Counted from the first letter of the stretch, positions 16,425 to 26,400 are shown. The stretch is DNA of 37,469 bases from an uncultured Lachnospiraceae bacterium (GCA_900320325.1 ONRU01000005.1:1-37469), one strand, 5' to 3'. Numbers and translations are program-made. Notes: a model not told the origin generated them from the letters alone.

Positions 16425-17516
16425 TCAGGAACTTTCCATCAGTTTCAGAAATTCATCAAATAAGTAAGCGCTGTCATGGGGGCCGGGAGAGCTTTCGGGA
16501 TGGTACTGGACACTGAAGATCCTGTCCGCTTCACAGCAGACTCCTTCTACTGTCCCATCCAGCAGGTTCCTGTGGGTGACGGTCAGGCCTGTTCCCGCAA
16601 GACTGTCCTCTTTTACGGCATAGGAATGGTTCTGGGAGGTGATCTCAATCCTGCCGGTCAGCAGGTTCCTGACCGGATGGTTGCCTCCCCGGTGTCCGAA
16701 CTTCAGCTTGTAGGTGGAGGCGCCGCAGGCAAGGGAAATAATCTGATGGCCCAGGCAGATGCCGAAGATTGGATATTTTCCACGCAGGGTCCGGACCAGC
16801 TCAATGGCTTCTTTCACATCTGTCGGATCTCCCGGCCCATTGGAAAGAAAGACACCGTCAGGCCTGCAGGCGGCCACTTCTTCAGCTGTGGCATTCCAGG
16901 GAAAAACAGTCAGGCTGCATCCCCGGCCCAGCAGGGACCGGAGGATATTTTCCTTCATGCCCAGATCAATGGCCGCGATATGATATCTGGCCCCGACGTT
17001 GTAATAATTCTCCCGATACTTTCTGCTGACTCTGGATACCGCGTCGGTCGGAAGTTCTGTCTCTCTGAGAATCTTCATGGCCTCTTCCGGAGGCGTGTCC
17101 GCGTCTGTGAGCAGGGCTTTTGACGTGCCTTCTTTCCGGATCCGGCGGACCAGCTCCCTTGTGTCCGCCCCGGTCATGCCCGGAATCTCAAAGGCCTGCA
17201 TCACACGGGAAAGGCTGTATCTGCTGCGGAAATTGGAAGGGCTGTCATTATAATCCCGGACGATCAGGCCGCCGATGGTGGGGCGGGCTGTTTCAAAATC
17301 GTCCTGATTGATGCCGTAATTGCCAATCAGGGGATAAGCCATGACAACGAACTGGTCCGTATAGGAAGGGTCTGACAGAATTTCCTGATATCCTACAGGA
17401 GAAGTGTTGAACACCAGCTCGCAGACCCTGCTGCCGGTCTCTCTGCCGAAACTTTGTCCGTAGTATTGGCTGCCGTCCGGCAGAACCAGTTTTCTTGCTT
17501 TTGCCTGATAGATCAT
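16425..17516 (-). CDS. carA: Carbamoyl-phosphate synthase small subunit (glutamine amidotransferase)
   Basis: This is a 363-residue protein of normal length. The N-terminal CPSase domain has FNTSPVGYQEILSDPSY. The C-terminal class I glutamine amidotransferase carries the nucleophile in GICLGHQ (C254) and the His/Glu pair in VQYHPES (H339, E341). It hydrolyses glutamine and passes ammonia through a tunnel to CarB. The ribosome site AGGAG before the ATG is the last unit of a 10-bp tandem repeat. It is second in the pyrG-carA-carB unit, 123 bases after pyrG. Confidence 0.98.
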   Translation of the reverse strand: MIYQAKARKLVLPDGSQYYGQSFGRETGSRVCELVFNTSPVGYQEILSDPSYTDQFVVMAYPLIGNYGINQDDFETARPTIGGLIVRDYNDSPSNFRSRYSLSRVMQAFEIPGMTGADTRELVRRIRKEGTSKALLTDADTPPEEAMKILRETELPTDAVSRVSRKYRENYYNVGARYHIAAIDLGMKENILRSLLGRGCSLTVFPWNATAEEVAACRPDGVFLSNGPGDPTDVKEAIELVRTLRGKYPIFGICLGHQIISLACGASTYKLKFGHRGGNHPVRNLLTGRIEITSQNHSYAVKEDSLAGTGLTVTHRNLLDGTVEGVCCEADRIFSVQYHPESSPGPHDSAYLFDEFLKLMESS

Positions 17517-17520
17517 GAAT

Positions 17521-17584
17521 ATGCTCCTGTATGCTTCTGTATGTTCCTGTATGTCCCTGTATACTCCTGTATGTCCCTGTATAC
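17521..17584. repeat. 10-bp tandem repeat supplying the carA ribosome site
   Basis: Six consecutive 10-base units of the type CTCCTGTATG / TCCCTGTATA. On the minus strand they read CATACAGGAG, CATACAGGAA, TATACAGGGA and the like, so a purine-rich Shine-Dalgarno-like core recurs every 10 bases. The unit nearest carA is its ribosome site. A second small duplication (CGGGCTTAA twice) lies at about 17597-17620. Confidence 0.9.
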
Positions 17585-17639
17585 CGGCTGTTTATTTCCG
17601 GGCTTAATTCCCGGGCTTAAGACGCTGCAATGACACGGC

Positions 17640-19235
17640 TTATTTTTTGAGGGAATGCCTGACCAGTTCCCGGAACAGGGGATGGGCCTTATCCGGTCTG
17701 GATTTGAATTCGGGATGGAACTGGACGCCCACATGGAAACGGCTGCCGGCGGCTTCCACCGCCTCGACAAGGGTCCCGTCCGGTGAAGTGCCGCTGACGG
17801 TCAGTCCCGCCTCCTCCAGCTGCTGCCGATACGTATTGTTGAATTCAAAACGATGTCTGTGCCGTTCAGAAATCTCCGGCGCGCCGTAAGCCTGCTCCAG
17901 AACGGTTCCCGGAAATACCTTGCAGGGATAGGCTCCCAGACGCATGGTACCGCCTTTGCGCAGGACAGCCACTTGCTCTTCCATCAGATCTATGACACAG
18001 TGTTCTCCCTGGGGGTCAAACTCCCGACTGTTCGCGTCCGCAATGCCGAGTACGTTTCTGGCATACTCAATGACGGAAACCTGCATGCCCAGGCATATGC
18101 CCAGATAGGGGATATCATGCTGCCTGGCATAGCCGCAGGCCAGGATCATGCCTTCAATGCCCCGGTCTCCGAAGCCGCCCGGGACAAGGATGCCGTCGGC
18201 CGCCCGCAGCTGTTCCTCCAGGTTCTGCTCCGTGAGGTGCTCGGAATCGATCCAGAGGACTTCTACCTCCGCGTCGTTTTCATAGCCGCCGTGATAGAGG
18301 GCTTCCCGCACGGACAGGTAGGAATCGTGCAGTCCCACATATTTTCCTACAATGGCGATCCTGGTATGCCGGCTGGGATGATGAATCCGCTGTACCATTT
18401 CCTCCCAGGCGGACAGGCCGGTCATTTCTCCGGACAGCCCCAGTTCCCGGCAGACCACGGTATCCAGACCGTGCCGATGCAGCATCAGAGGTGCCTCATA
18501 GAGACAGTCCATGGTGTTGTTTTCGATGACGCAGTCCTTTTTCACGTTGCAGAACAGGGCGATTTTATCTTTGATGCTCTGTTCCAGAGGACGGTCCACC
18601 CGGGTCACGATCAGATCCGGATGAATGCCCAGGGCCTGCAGTTCCTTGACGGAATGCTGGGTGGGTTTGGATTTGTGTTCATTGGATCCGCTCAGCCAGG
18701 GTACCAGGGTCACGTGGATGAAGAGACAGTTCTCATGCCCCTGCTCCAGGGAGACCTGGCGGATGGCTTCGATGAAGGGCTGTCCTTCGATATCTCCGAT
18801 CGTTCCACCGATTTCTGTAATCAGAACATCAGCGCCGGAATCTTTGGCACCCATGTAAATGAAATGCTTGATTTCGTCTGTTATGTGGGGAATCACCTGC
18901 ACTGTCTGGCCCAGATATTCCCCTTTGCGCTCCCGGTTCAGTACGTTCCAGTAGACTCTGCCGCTGGTCAGGTTCGAGTAGCGGGTCAGGTTTTCATCCG
19001 TGAAACGCTCATAGTGGCCCAGATCCAGATCTGTTTCCGCCCCATCGTCTGTGACAAAGACTTCGCCGTGCTGAAAAGGACTCATGGTCCCGGGATCCAC
19101 ATTCATATAGGGATCCAGTTTCTGGGAGGCTACGCGCAGGCCGCGCATTTTGAGCAGCCGCCCCAGAGAAGCGGCTGTGATTCCTTTGCCAAGTCCCGAA
19201 ACAACACCTCCTGTAACAAAAATATATTTAGACAC
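17640..19235 (-). CDS. pyrG: CTP synthase (glutamine-hydrolysing)
   Basis: This is a 531-residue protein. The start is the GTG at 19235 after GGAGG, because the conserved N-terminus [17 protein letters not shown] begins there; the open frame back to 19370 only translates intergenic repeats. The N-terminal synthetase domain shows the P-loop and [18 protein letters not shown]. The C-terminal class I amidotransferase has GICLGMQ with the catalytic Cys and FHPEF with the His/Glu pair. It aminates UTP to CTP with glutamine ammonia. It leads pyrG-carA-carB. Its transcript begins with a terminator-like hairpin holding the GGCAAAGGCGTCT element shared with gltB and glnN, so glutamine or nitrogen control by antitermination is likely. 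Confidence 0.98.
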   Translation of the reverse strand: MSKYIFVTGGVVSGLGKGITAASLGRLLKMRGLRVASQKLDPYMNVDPGTMSPFQHGEVFVTDDGAETDLDLGHYERFTDENLTRYSNLTSGRVYWNVLNRERKGEYLGQTVQVIPHITDEIKHFIYMGAKDSGADVLITEIGGTIGDIEGQPFIEAIRQVSLEQGHENCLFIHVTLVPWLSGSNEHKSKPTQHSVKELQALGIHPDLIVTRVDRPLEQSIKDKIALFCNVKKDCVIENNTMDCLYEAPLMLHRHGLDTVVCRELGLSGEMTGLSAWEEMVQRIHHPSRHTRIAIVGKYVGLHDSYLSVREALYHGGYENDAEVEVLWIDSEHLTEQNLEEQLRAADGILVPGGFGDRGIEGMILACGYARQHDIPYLGICLGMQVSVIEYARNVLGIADANSREFDPQGEHCVIDLMEEQVAVLRKGGTMRLGAYPCKVFPGTVLEQAYGAPEISERHRHRFEFNNTYRQQLEEAGLTVSGTSPDGTLVEAVEAAGSRFHVGVQFHPEFKSRPDKAHPLFRELVRHSLKK

Positions 19236-19257
19236 TTCTTTCCTCCAATTCTCCGCA

Positions 19258-19440
19258 TGCGGCGGAGGCCGTTTGCCACCTCTGTTTGCCACCTCTGAAG
19301 TCGTTTGCCTGTGAGCTAGTTTGCCAGGCGATCGCCACCTCTGAGGTCGTTTGCCTATGCCAAGACCCATGAGCTCAGAGCTAGTTTGCCGCGACTTGGG
19401 TTAGCGACCTCTGAGCTAGTTTGCGAGGTTGTCACGCAAG
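19258..19440. repeat. Dispersed GAGCTC-type intergenic repeat, block 3 (pyrG 5' UTR)
   Basis: At least six units of the type GCCACCTCTGAGGTCGTTTGCC or CTCTGAGCTAGTTTGC lie between the leader hairpin and the pyrG start, so they are transcribed as about 200 bases of untranslated leader. Confidence 0.8.
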
Positions 19441-19463
19441 TGACCAGATACCTCAAAACACAC

Positions 19464-19516
19464 AAAAAAAGGCAAAGACTCCTTTTCTGTAATATTACAG
19501 AAAAGACGCCTTTGCC
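19464..19516 (-). promoter_or_regulatory. pyrG leader terminator/attenuator with GGCAAAGGCGTCT element
   Basis: On the minus strand a long stem from GGCAAAGGCGTCTTTTCTGT to ACAGAAAAGGAGTCTTTGCC closes on a six-base AATATT loop and is followed by seven T. It starts about 12 bases after the -10 box. The 5' arm matches the gltB and glnN leaders exactly over GGCAAAGGCGTCT; the 3' arm has one mismatch and two wobble pairs. Confidence 0.8.
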
Positions 19517-19528
19517 TTTTCAACCGAT

Positions 19529-19557
19529 ATAGTACTACTACCGGCGGCAGGTGTCAA
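19529..19557 (-). promoter_or_regulatory. pyrG promoter
   Basis: Perfect TTGACA, 17-base spacer, TACTAT on the minus strand, directly upstream of the leader hairpin. Confidence 0.8.
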
Positions 19558-19589
19558 GAATATGGTTTTGGCGGATTCGTGTCCTCAGA

Positions 19590-19711
19590 GCGGACAAGAA
19601 GCTCAGAGCTCATTTTACCCCCAGGGCAGTCAGCGCCCTACAGTCAGCTCAGAGCTCGTTGACTTGTTGACTTGCAGTCAGCTCAGAGCTCGTTGACTTG
19701 AGCTCTTTGAC
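19590..19711. repeat. Dispersed GAGCTC-type intergenic repeat, block 4
   Basis: Units GTCAGCTCAGAGCTCGTTGACT recur at about 19650 and 19677, with partial copies near 19597 and 19700, between the ANTAR gene end and the pyrG promoter. No intrinsic terminator for the ANTAR gene is evident in this stretch. Confidence 0.75.
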
Positions 19712-20296
19712 TCACAGGCGGCCGCGGAGGATGTTTTCAGCGGTCTCTTTCTTGCTGAGGCACATGTCCATGGACAGTTTCTGGATGTATCTGTGGGCTT
19801 CTTCTTCACTCATGCTGCGGGATTCGATGAGGGCCCACTTGGCTCTGTTCACCAGGCGGATCTCTTCCATCTTTTCCTCCAGGGTCATGGTCTTTTTCCG
19901 CATGCCCCGCAGTCTCTCCCGGACGCTGCACATGGAATCCAGAAGCTGCTTGAAGACAGACCTTTCCATTGGTCTTTTGGTGACAAGAACACCATGGGCT
20001 GACATAACGGATCTGATCTCGTCATACATGTCGCTTCTGACCAGCAGGAGGGCCACGCGCTCACTGTCTATACAGACATCCACAGCAAGCTTCCTGCCGA
20101 ACTCGTCCGGCAGAGGCGCGTTGATGATGACGAGATCGTAATCTCTGTCGGCCAGGATACGCCGGGCTCTGGCCGCGGAGTCTGCCACTGTGACCGGCTC
20201 AAACCGTTCTGGAGGGAAGAAGGGCATGAGCGCAGTATTTATTTTTTTGGCTGCCGATACCAGCAGCACACTGTAGATTGGCCTTGCCCCTGTCAT
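19712..20296 (-). CDS. ANTAR-domain antitermination regulator with degenerate receiver (NitR-like)
   Basis: This is a 194-residue protein. The ATG at 20296 is preceded by GGAAGGAAA; the frame's earlier ATG at 20335 has no site. Residues 7-118 form a response-regulator receiver fold, but the phospho-acceptor position (DLVIINAPLP) is N59 instead of Asp. The switch Lys (K108 in VTKRP) is kept. A coiled linker leads to the ANTAR domain at about 139-192 (LEEKMEEIRLVNRAKWALIE, then AHRYIQKLSMDM and ETAENIL), which binds RNA hairpins and prevents termination. It lies 109 bases after glnA with no terminator between, the arrangement known for glnA-nitR in Clostridium. Its likely targets are the leader hairpins of glnA, gltB, glnN and pyrG; this is inference. 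Confidence 0.88.
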   Translation of the reverse strand: MTGARPIYSVLLVSAAKKINTALMPFFPPERFEPVTVADSAARARRILADRDYDLVIINAPLPDEFGRKLAVDVCIDSERVALLLVRSDMYDEIRSVMSAHGVLVTKRPMERSVFKQLLDSMCSVRERLRGMRKKTMTLEEKMEEIRLVNRAKWALIESRSMSEEEAHRYIQKLSMDMCLSKKETAENILRGRL

Positions 20297-20405
20297 GTCA
20301 GTTTCCTTCCGCTGCGTCTTCCAGGCCGGCTCCAAAGCTGCGCAGCAATACGCTGCCGATTGTCCGGTCTTAAAGGTTTTGACTGCCTTCTTTCCGACAG
20401 CCTTT

Positions 20406-21641
20406 TCAGAAGTTGTATTTGTTCAGTCCTGTTCTTTCCAGGTATGCCGTCAGAATCTCTTCCGGCAGATATTTTCGGATAAAGCCGCTTTCTGCCGCCT
20501 TTTCGGCAGCTTCATCCAGCGTGGCGGGAAGCCGTTCCATATCATGCAGGGCTTTCCGGTCCGCCCGGAACAGGTTGATGTTCACGGCCGGCGGCGGTAC
20601 AAGGCCCTGCCGCAATCCTTCCAGGCCCGCGTAGATCAAAAGCCCGAATGCCAGATATGGATTGGCCATGGTATCCGGAGACCTGAGCTCTCCTCTTTCA
20701 TACTTGCCGAAAGCGGCAGGGACACGGATCAGAGTCGAGCGGTTCTCTCTGGACCAGGAAATATAGCCGGGCGCCATCAGGGTCCCCAGACGCCGGTAGG
20801 ATTCCTGCAGAGGATTGAGGAAAAGGGTCATATCACTGATATGGGCGAGGATTCCGGCTATGACGGGCTCCAGGCCTGTCTCGCTGTCTCCCGCTTTTAC
20901 CGAGAAGTTGATGTGCATACCATTGCCGGGCTGATCCTGCATGGGTTTGGGTGAAAAGTCCGCCCCGGCTCCGTTGCGGTCAGCAATAGCGTAGACCACG
21001 TTCCGGAAGGTCATGGCGTCATCCGCGGATTTCAGCGCTTCACAGTAACGGAAATCGATCTCATTCTGGCCGCGTCCCTCTTCATGATGAGAGCTTTCCG
21101 GATAGATTCCCATCTCTTCCAGGGTCATGCAGATCTCCCTGCGGATGTTCTCTCCGCGGTCTGCCGGTCCTACATCCATGTAGCCCGCGTTGTCATAAGG
21201 GATCCTGGTGCTCTCTCCTTCCGAATCATTGCGGAAAAGGTAGAATTCCTGTTCCGTTCCAAACTGGAAAGTATAGCCCTCCCGGGCAGCTTCTTCCACG
21301 GCCCTGCGCAGGAACCCTCTGGTATCACAGGCAAAAGGAGTCCCGTCCGGCCATGTAATATCACAATACATACGGACGACTCTGCCATGTTCCGGCCTCC
21401 AGGGGAGGATGGCAAGGGTTCCGGGATCCGGATGCAGGAAAATATCAGATGTACTGAAATTTTCAAACCCGGCGACGGCCCAGGCGTCTATGGCAATGCC
21501 CTCACTGAAGGCTCTGTCAAGCTCAGTGGGCATGATCGATATGTTTTTGGATTTTCCGAAAATATCGCTGAAGGCAAGGCGGATAAATTTCACATCCTCT
21601 TCTTCCACAAACTGCTTTACTTCCTGGCTGGTATATTTCAT
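20406..21641 (-). CDS. glnA: Type I glutamine synthetase, short form
   Basis: This is a 411-residue protein, about 30 residues shorter than typical Gram-positive GlnA. The start at 21641 follows AGGAGG. GS signatures are visible: the Glu pair of metal sites in FGTEQEF (E130, E132), GQNEIDF (E194), GNGMHINF (H243), ENRSTLIRVP (R301) and ELRSPDTMANPYL (E318, R320). HEEGRGQNEID replaces the common HEVAPGQHEID, and the C-terminus lacks the usual tail. It makes glutamine from glutamate, ammonia and ATP. It is followed by the ANTAR gene and preceded by gltD, both on the same strand. A strict glutamine synthetase role is likely from context, but a related gamma-glutamyl ligase cannot be excluded given the divergent loop. 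Confidence 0.85.
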   Translation of the reverse strand: MKYTSQEVKQFVEEEDVKFIRLAFSDIFGKSKNISIMPTELDRAFSEGIAIDAWAVAGFENFSTSDIFLHPDPGTLAILPWRPEHGRVVRMYCDITWPDGTPFACDTRGFLRRAVEEAAREGYTFQFGTEQEFYLFRNDSEGESTRIPYDNAGYMDVGPADRGENIRREICMTLEEMGIYPESSHHEEGRGQNEIDFRYCEALKSADDAMTFRNVVYAIADRNGAGADFSPKPMQDQPGNGMHINFSVKAGDSETGLEPVIAGILAHISDMTLFLNPLQESYRRLGTLMAPGYISWSRENRSTLIRVPAAFGKYERGELRSPDTMANPYLAFGLLIYAGLEGLRQGLVPPPAVNINLFRADRKALHDMERLPATLDEAAEKAAESGFIRKYLPEEILTAYLERTGLNKYNF

Positions 21642-21653
21642 AAATCCTCCTGC

Positions 21654-21699
21654 AAAAAAGTGTCCGTTCCATACTGCTTTTTTTCTGAATAACGGACAC
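21654..21699 (-). promoter_or_regulatory. glnA leader terminator/attenuator
   Basis: On the minus strand GTGTCCGTT pairs perfectly with AACGGACAC around a 22-base loop, followed by six T and then at once by the AGGAGG ribosome site. It lies between promoter and gene, so it must be overcome for expression. It lacks the GGCAAAGGCGTCT element. Confidence 0.8.
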
Positions 21700-21717
21700 C
21701 GACGGTCAATTTCGATA

Positions 21718-21746
21718 ATTATGCAGTAAGTAATTTTATATGTCAA
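21718..21746 (-). promoter_or_regulatory. glnA promoter
   Basis: TTGACA, 17-base spacer, CATAAT on the minus strand. Upstream, GTCCGGA/TCCGGAC (21749-21755 and 21780-21786) could form a weak terminator for gltBD. Confidence 0.85.
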
Positions 21747-21783
21747 ATGTCCGGACCTGCCGTTATCACAAATCGAAGTTCCG

Positions 21784-21882
21784 GACTTTTCAGCTGTTCC
21801 CGCAACACATCGGGCATTGATGCGATGTCTTCCATAGGACAGAAATACAGACTTTTCAGCTGTTCCTGTAGCCCATCAGGCT
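21784..21882. repeat. Imperfect duplication of the gltD 3' end
   Basis: GACTTTTCAGCTGTTCC starts at both 21784 and 21850, offset 66 bases, and similarity continues for about 33 bases. On the minus strand the downstream copy reads as a decayed version of the last gltD codons plus the TGA stop. Confidence 0.75.
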
Positions 21883-23319
21883 GGCGTCGACCTCGGCCGC
21901 GCAGGCCCTGCCTTCCGCCAGGGCCCAGACCACCAGGCTCTGTCCCCGGCGCATGTCTCCGGCCGCGAATACACCGGGAATGTTGGTGGCGTAGCTGCCC
22001 TCCGGTGTAGATATGACGCCCCTGCCTGTCATTTCCAGTCCCAGAGACTCGGGAATCAGTTTTTCCGCTCCGATGAAGCCGGCCGCGATCAGCAGGAGAT
22101 CACAGGGCAGTTTCTTTTCTGAGCCTTCAATCTCGACCAGCTTCCCCTTCTCAAAGGTGACCTGTACCGTCTCGATCGCTTTGATGTGTCCTTTTTCCGA
22201 AATAACTTTCCGAACTGTGGTACTGAACACTCTGGGATCTTTGCCGAAGACCTGTATGGCCTCCGCATGTCCGTAATCAGTACGCAGAATTTTGGGCCAT
22301 TCGGGCCAGGGATTGTCCGCTCTCCGTTCTGCAGGAGGTTTGGGCATCATCTCCAGGGCGGTGACCGACCGGCATCCCATGCGGATCACAGTACCGATGC
22401 AGTCATTGCCGGTATCTCCGCCGCCGACGACTACGACATGTTTTCCTTTTGCCTGCATGTCAGCCGGAAGGAGGCTGCTGCCCAGTACATTTTTCGTGGC
22501 AGCGGTCAGGAAATCGACCGCAAAATAAATGCCTGCTGCCCCTTCCATGCCTTCCGCCTGCAGGGGACGGGGCTGTTTGGAACCGCAGCAAAGAATGACC
22601 GCGTCATATTCTTCGCGCAGGCTGGATATCTGCAGATCCTTTCCGACATTGACGCCGGTACGGAAGACAATGCCTTCCGCCTCCATCAGCTTCTGCCTCC
22701 TGGCGATGACGCTCTTGTCCAGCTTCATGTTGGGAATTCCGTACATGAGCAGGCCGCCGATCCTGTCCTCCCTCTCATAAACGGTAACGGCATGGCCTCT
22801 CCTGCGGAGAGCGTCCGCAGCGGACAGGCCGGAAGGTCCGCTGCCGATTACGGCAATCTTCCTGCCGCTTTCCCGGGCTGGGGGTTTTCCTTCCATCCAT
22901 CCCTGCCGATATCCCGTCTCGATCAGATACAGCTCATTATCCCGGACTGTAACAGGATCATCGTACTGCCCGCAGATGCAGGCCTTTTCACAGAGGGCCG
23001 GACAGACTCTTCCGGTAAATTCCGGAAAACGGTTGGTCTTCATGAGTCTGGCCAGGGCATGCCGGTCCTGTCCCCTGTAGATGGCGTCATTCCATTCGGG
23101 AATCAGATTGTGCAGCGGACAGCCCACCACCATGCCGCTCAGTTTCATGGCGGACTGGCAGAAGGGCACTCCGCAGTTCATGCATCTGGCTCCCTGCTGC
23201 CGCCGGATCTCCGCTGAATAGGGGGTATGGAATTCCTGAAAGCCCCTGATCCTCGTGGCGGCCGGGATCTCTCTGTTTTCGCATCGTTCATATTCTAAAA
23301 AACCTGTCTGTTTTCCCAT
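21856..23319 (-). CDS. gltD: Glutamate synthase small subunit (NADPH)
   Basis: This is a 487-residue protein of family length. The start at 23319 (MGKQTGFLEYERC) follows AGGTGA; the open frame to 23412 only translates GAGCTC repeats. The N-terminus has the Cys clusters for two 4Fe-4S centres (C46, C49, C54 and C106, C110, C114 region). Next come the FAD site GSGPSGLSAADALRRRG and the NADPH site VVVGGGDTGND, and a C-terminal GVFAAGDMRRGQSLVVWA closes the FAD fold. It passes electrons from NADPH to GltB for glutamate formation. It follows gltB by 158 bases on the same strand and is most likely cotranscribed with it. Confidence 0.97.
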   Translation of the reverse strand: MGKQTGFLEYERCENREIPAATRIRGFQEFHTPYSAEIRRQQGARCMNCGVPFCQSAMKLSGMVVGCPLHNLIPEWNDAIYRGQDRHALARLMKTNRFPEFTGRVCPALCEKACICGQYDDPVTVRDNELYLIETGYRQGWMEGKPPARESGRKIAVIGSGPSGLSAADALRRRGHAVTVYEREDRIGGLLMYGIPNMKLDKSVIARRQKLMEAEGIVFRTGVNVGKDLQISSLREEYDAVILCCGSKQPRPLQAEGMEGAAGIYFAVDFLTAATKNVLGSSLLPADMQAKGKHVVVVGGGDTGNDCIGTVIRMGCRSVTALEMMPKPPAERRADNPWPEWPKILRTDYGHAEAIQVFGKDPRVFSTTVRKVISEKGHIKAIETVQVTFEKGKLVEIEGSEKKLPCDLLLIAAGFIGAEKLIPESLGLEMTGRGVISTPEGSYATNIPGVFAAGDMRRGQSLVVWALAEGRACAAEVDASLMGYRNS

Positions 23320-23339
23320 AGTTTCACCTGCTGTTTCTG

Positions 23340-23477
23340 TCTGCTCGTGAGCTCTGAGCTGGTTGTTCATGAGCGAGCTCTTTGTTTCGCGAGCTCTGAG
23401 CTGGCTGTTCACTGCATGCTCGCGAGCTCAGAGCTCGTTGTTGCCATGCCTGCTCACGAGCTCTGAGCTCGTTGTTC
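23340..23477. repeat. Dispersed GAGCTC-type intergenic repeat, block 5 (gltB-gltD gap)
   Basis: Four units of the type GTGAGCTCTGAGCTGGTTGTTC separated by short linkers fill the gap inside the gltB-gltD operon, so they are transcribed. No promoter or T-tract hairpin is visible. Confidence 0.8.
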
Positions 23478-26400
23478 TTATGCCGTTGTTCCTGTCAGTT
23501 CCCGGAAGGCTTCCAGTTCCGCGTGCTCCCTGGAAATACCCTGCTCCTCATAGCGGCCGATGGTCCGGATCATCTTCTGATAATCCCTGGCGATGACCTT
23601 CTTGAAGTTCAGGACCTCCCGGTCAAAATTGTCCAGGATCTCCTGTCCCCGTTCGGAACCGGTGGCATGTACATAATCGGTCAGGATTTCTTTCAGTTCC
23701 TCAATATCGTATTTATCCCGGAGCTGCTCCAGCTCGACCATGTCTTTGTTGATCCTGCGGTAGAGGCTGTGGTCCCTGTCCAGAACATAGGCGATGCCGC
23801 CGCTCATGCCGGCCGCGAAGTTCTTGCCCGTGGTGCCAAGAAGCACCGCTCTGCCGCCTGTCATATATTCCAGCCCGTGGTCGCCGCAGCCTTCCGCCAC
23901 AGCGGTGGCGCCGGAGTTCCTGACACAGAAACGCTCACCGGCCACGCCGCAAATATAGGCTGTGCCGGAAGTCGCCCCGTACAGGGCCACGTTGCCGACG
24001 ATACAGTTTTCAGAAGCTTTGAACCTGCTGCCTTCCGGCGGGCTCACGATCAGCCTGCCTCCCGAGAGTCCCTTGCCGAAGCCGTCGTTGGCGTCTCCCC
24101 TGAGCTGAATGGTCAGGCCGCGGGGGATGAAAGCCCCGAAGGACTGGCCGCCGCCGCCTTCGCAATGAATCAGGAAGCGGTCCGCGGGCAGGTCTTTGCA
24201 GCCGCTGCCGTATTTTCGGACGATTTCCGAACCCAGGATGGTCCCGAAAGTCCGGTCCGTCGAGCTGACGTCTACGTGGATGGAAGCACTGTTTTCCCCT
24301 TTCTTTACGGACTGCTCGAACCAGGGCAGGAGGAGCCGTTCGTCCGCTGTCTTTTCCAGGCCGAAATCATAGCTGCGGCCGGGGTCGAAACGGTTGTCCT
24401 TTTCATGGGCGAAGCCGGCTGTCAGAATCTGGTCAAAAGCAATGGTCCCCGCGTGGGGCTGTCCGAATTTTTCCCGTTTCCGCAGGCAGTCTGTCCTGCC
24501 GATCATCTCGTCTACGGTCCGGAATCCCAGCGCTGCCATGATTTCGCGCAGCTGCATGGCCGCGAAAGTCATAAAGTTCATCAGGTGCTCGGGCTTTCCG
24601 GCAAAACGGGCACGCAGGCGCTCGTTCTGGGTGGCAATGCCGACGGGGCAGGTATCTTTGGAACATACCCGCATCATCATGCATCCCAGTGAGACCAGAG
24701 GGGCGGTGGCAAAGCCATATTCTTCCGCTCCCAGCAGGGCCGCAATGGCCACATCCCTGCCTGTCATCAGCTTGCCGTCAGTCTCGATCCGGACCCGGGA
24801 ACGCAGGCCGCTGCGGATCAGGGCCTGATGGGTCTCGGCGACGCCCAGCTCCCAGGGGAGTCCGGCGCTGTGGACCGAGCTGTAAGGTGCCGCGCCTGTG
24901 CCGCCGTCATAACCGGAGATCAGGACCACCTGGGCGCCGGCTTTGGCAACGCCGGAAGCAATGGTGCCGACGCCGGCTTCCGAGACCAGCTTGACGGATA
25001 TGCGGGCCCTGCGGTTGGCGTTCTTCAGATCATAGATCAGCTGGGCCAGATCTTCGATGGAATAGATGTCATGGTGGGGCGGCGGGGAGATCAGCTGGAC
25101 GCCGGGCGTCGAGCACCTGGTGGCCGCCACCCAGGGATAGACTTTGGCTGCCGGAAGGTTTCCGCCTTCACCGGGCTTTGCCCCCTGGGCCATTTTGATC
25201 TGGATCTCTTCCGCGCTCAGCAGGTACTCCTCCGTGACACCGAAACGTCCGGAAGCCACCTGCTTGACCGCGCTGTTCCGGTCTGTCCCCAGCCGGTCGG
25301 CGGCTTCACCGCCTTCCCCTGTATTGGAACGGCCGCCCAGGCGGTTCATGGCCAGGGCAATGGTCTCATGGGCCTCCCTGGACAGGGAACCGTAGCTCAT
25401 GGCGCCGGTCTGGAAACGGCGGACGATCTTTTCGACCGGCTCCACCTGGTCAAGATCGACCGGATCTCCCGCCGGAACAAATTCCAGCAGGCCCCGCAGA
25501 GTGTGGGGATGGGCCGCGTCATCGACCAGAGAAGCGTACTGACGGAATTTTTCATAGTTTCCGGTCCGGACGGCCTGCTGCAGGAGGACGATGATCTCCG
25601 GACTGTAGAGGTGGTCCTCTTTGCCGGGGCCGCTGCGCAGGTTATGGAAGCCCAGGCTGTCCAACACCGGATCTACCGGCAGGCCCATGGGATCGAAGGC
25701 CCGGTCATGCCGGTAGGCAATGCCTTCCTCCAGTTCCCGGATGCCGACCCCGCCGACTCTGCTGGCGATACCGGCAAAGTATTTGTCGATTACTTCATCC
25801 GCCAGGCCTATGGCCTCGAAGATCCTTGCGGACTGGTAGGACTGTATGGTGGAAATGCCCATCTTGGCGGCGATCTTAACGACGCCTCCCAGCAGGGCTC
25901 TGTCATAATCGTAGATGGCTGTGTGCAGGTCTTTGTCCAGCAGGCCCAGGGAAATCAGTTCTTCGATACATTCGTGGGCCAGGTAGGGATTGACAGCCCT
26001 GACGCCGAAGCCCAGGACGCAGGCTGTCTGATGGACATTCCTAATCTCCCCGCTCTCCAGGATCAGGGAGACTGCTGTCCGTTTCCGGGTATGGACCAGA
26101 TGCTGCTCTACGGCGGAAACCGCCAGCAGGGCCGGAATGGGGACATGGTTCTCATCAACGCCTCTGTCGGAGAGGATAATGATATTGGTCCCTTCGGATA
26201 CAGCCCGGTCGACCGACAGGTACAGGTGGTCGACGGCTTTGGAAAGGGAGGTATGTTTGTAATAAAGGAGGGATATGGTCGCTGTCCGGAACCCCCTGTG
26301 CTTCATGGCTTTGATCTTCATCAGATCCACGCCTGTCAGGATGGGGTTGTTGACTTCCAGGACCGCGCAGTTTTCACCCTGTTCCTGCAGCAGGTCGCCG

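Noticed and set aside
17853..19298. 481-codon plus-strand open frame opposite pyrG
   Set aside because: It lies entirely antisense to a clear CTP synthase, has no ribosome site and no recognisable domain.
19236..19370. 45-residue N-terminal extension of pyrG
   Set aside because: It only translates GAGCTC-type repeats; the GTG at 19235 has a GGAGG site and matches the family N-terminus.
23320..23412. 31-residue N-terminal extension of gltD
   Set aside because: It reads the repeat unit (LRARE, LRAHE) and the family N-terminus starts at 23319.
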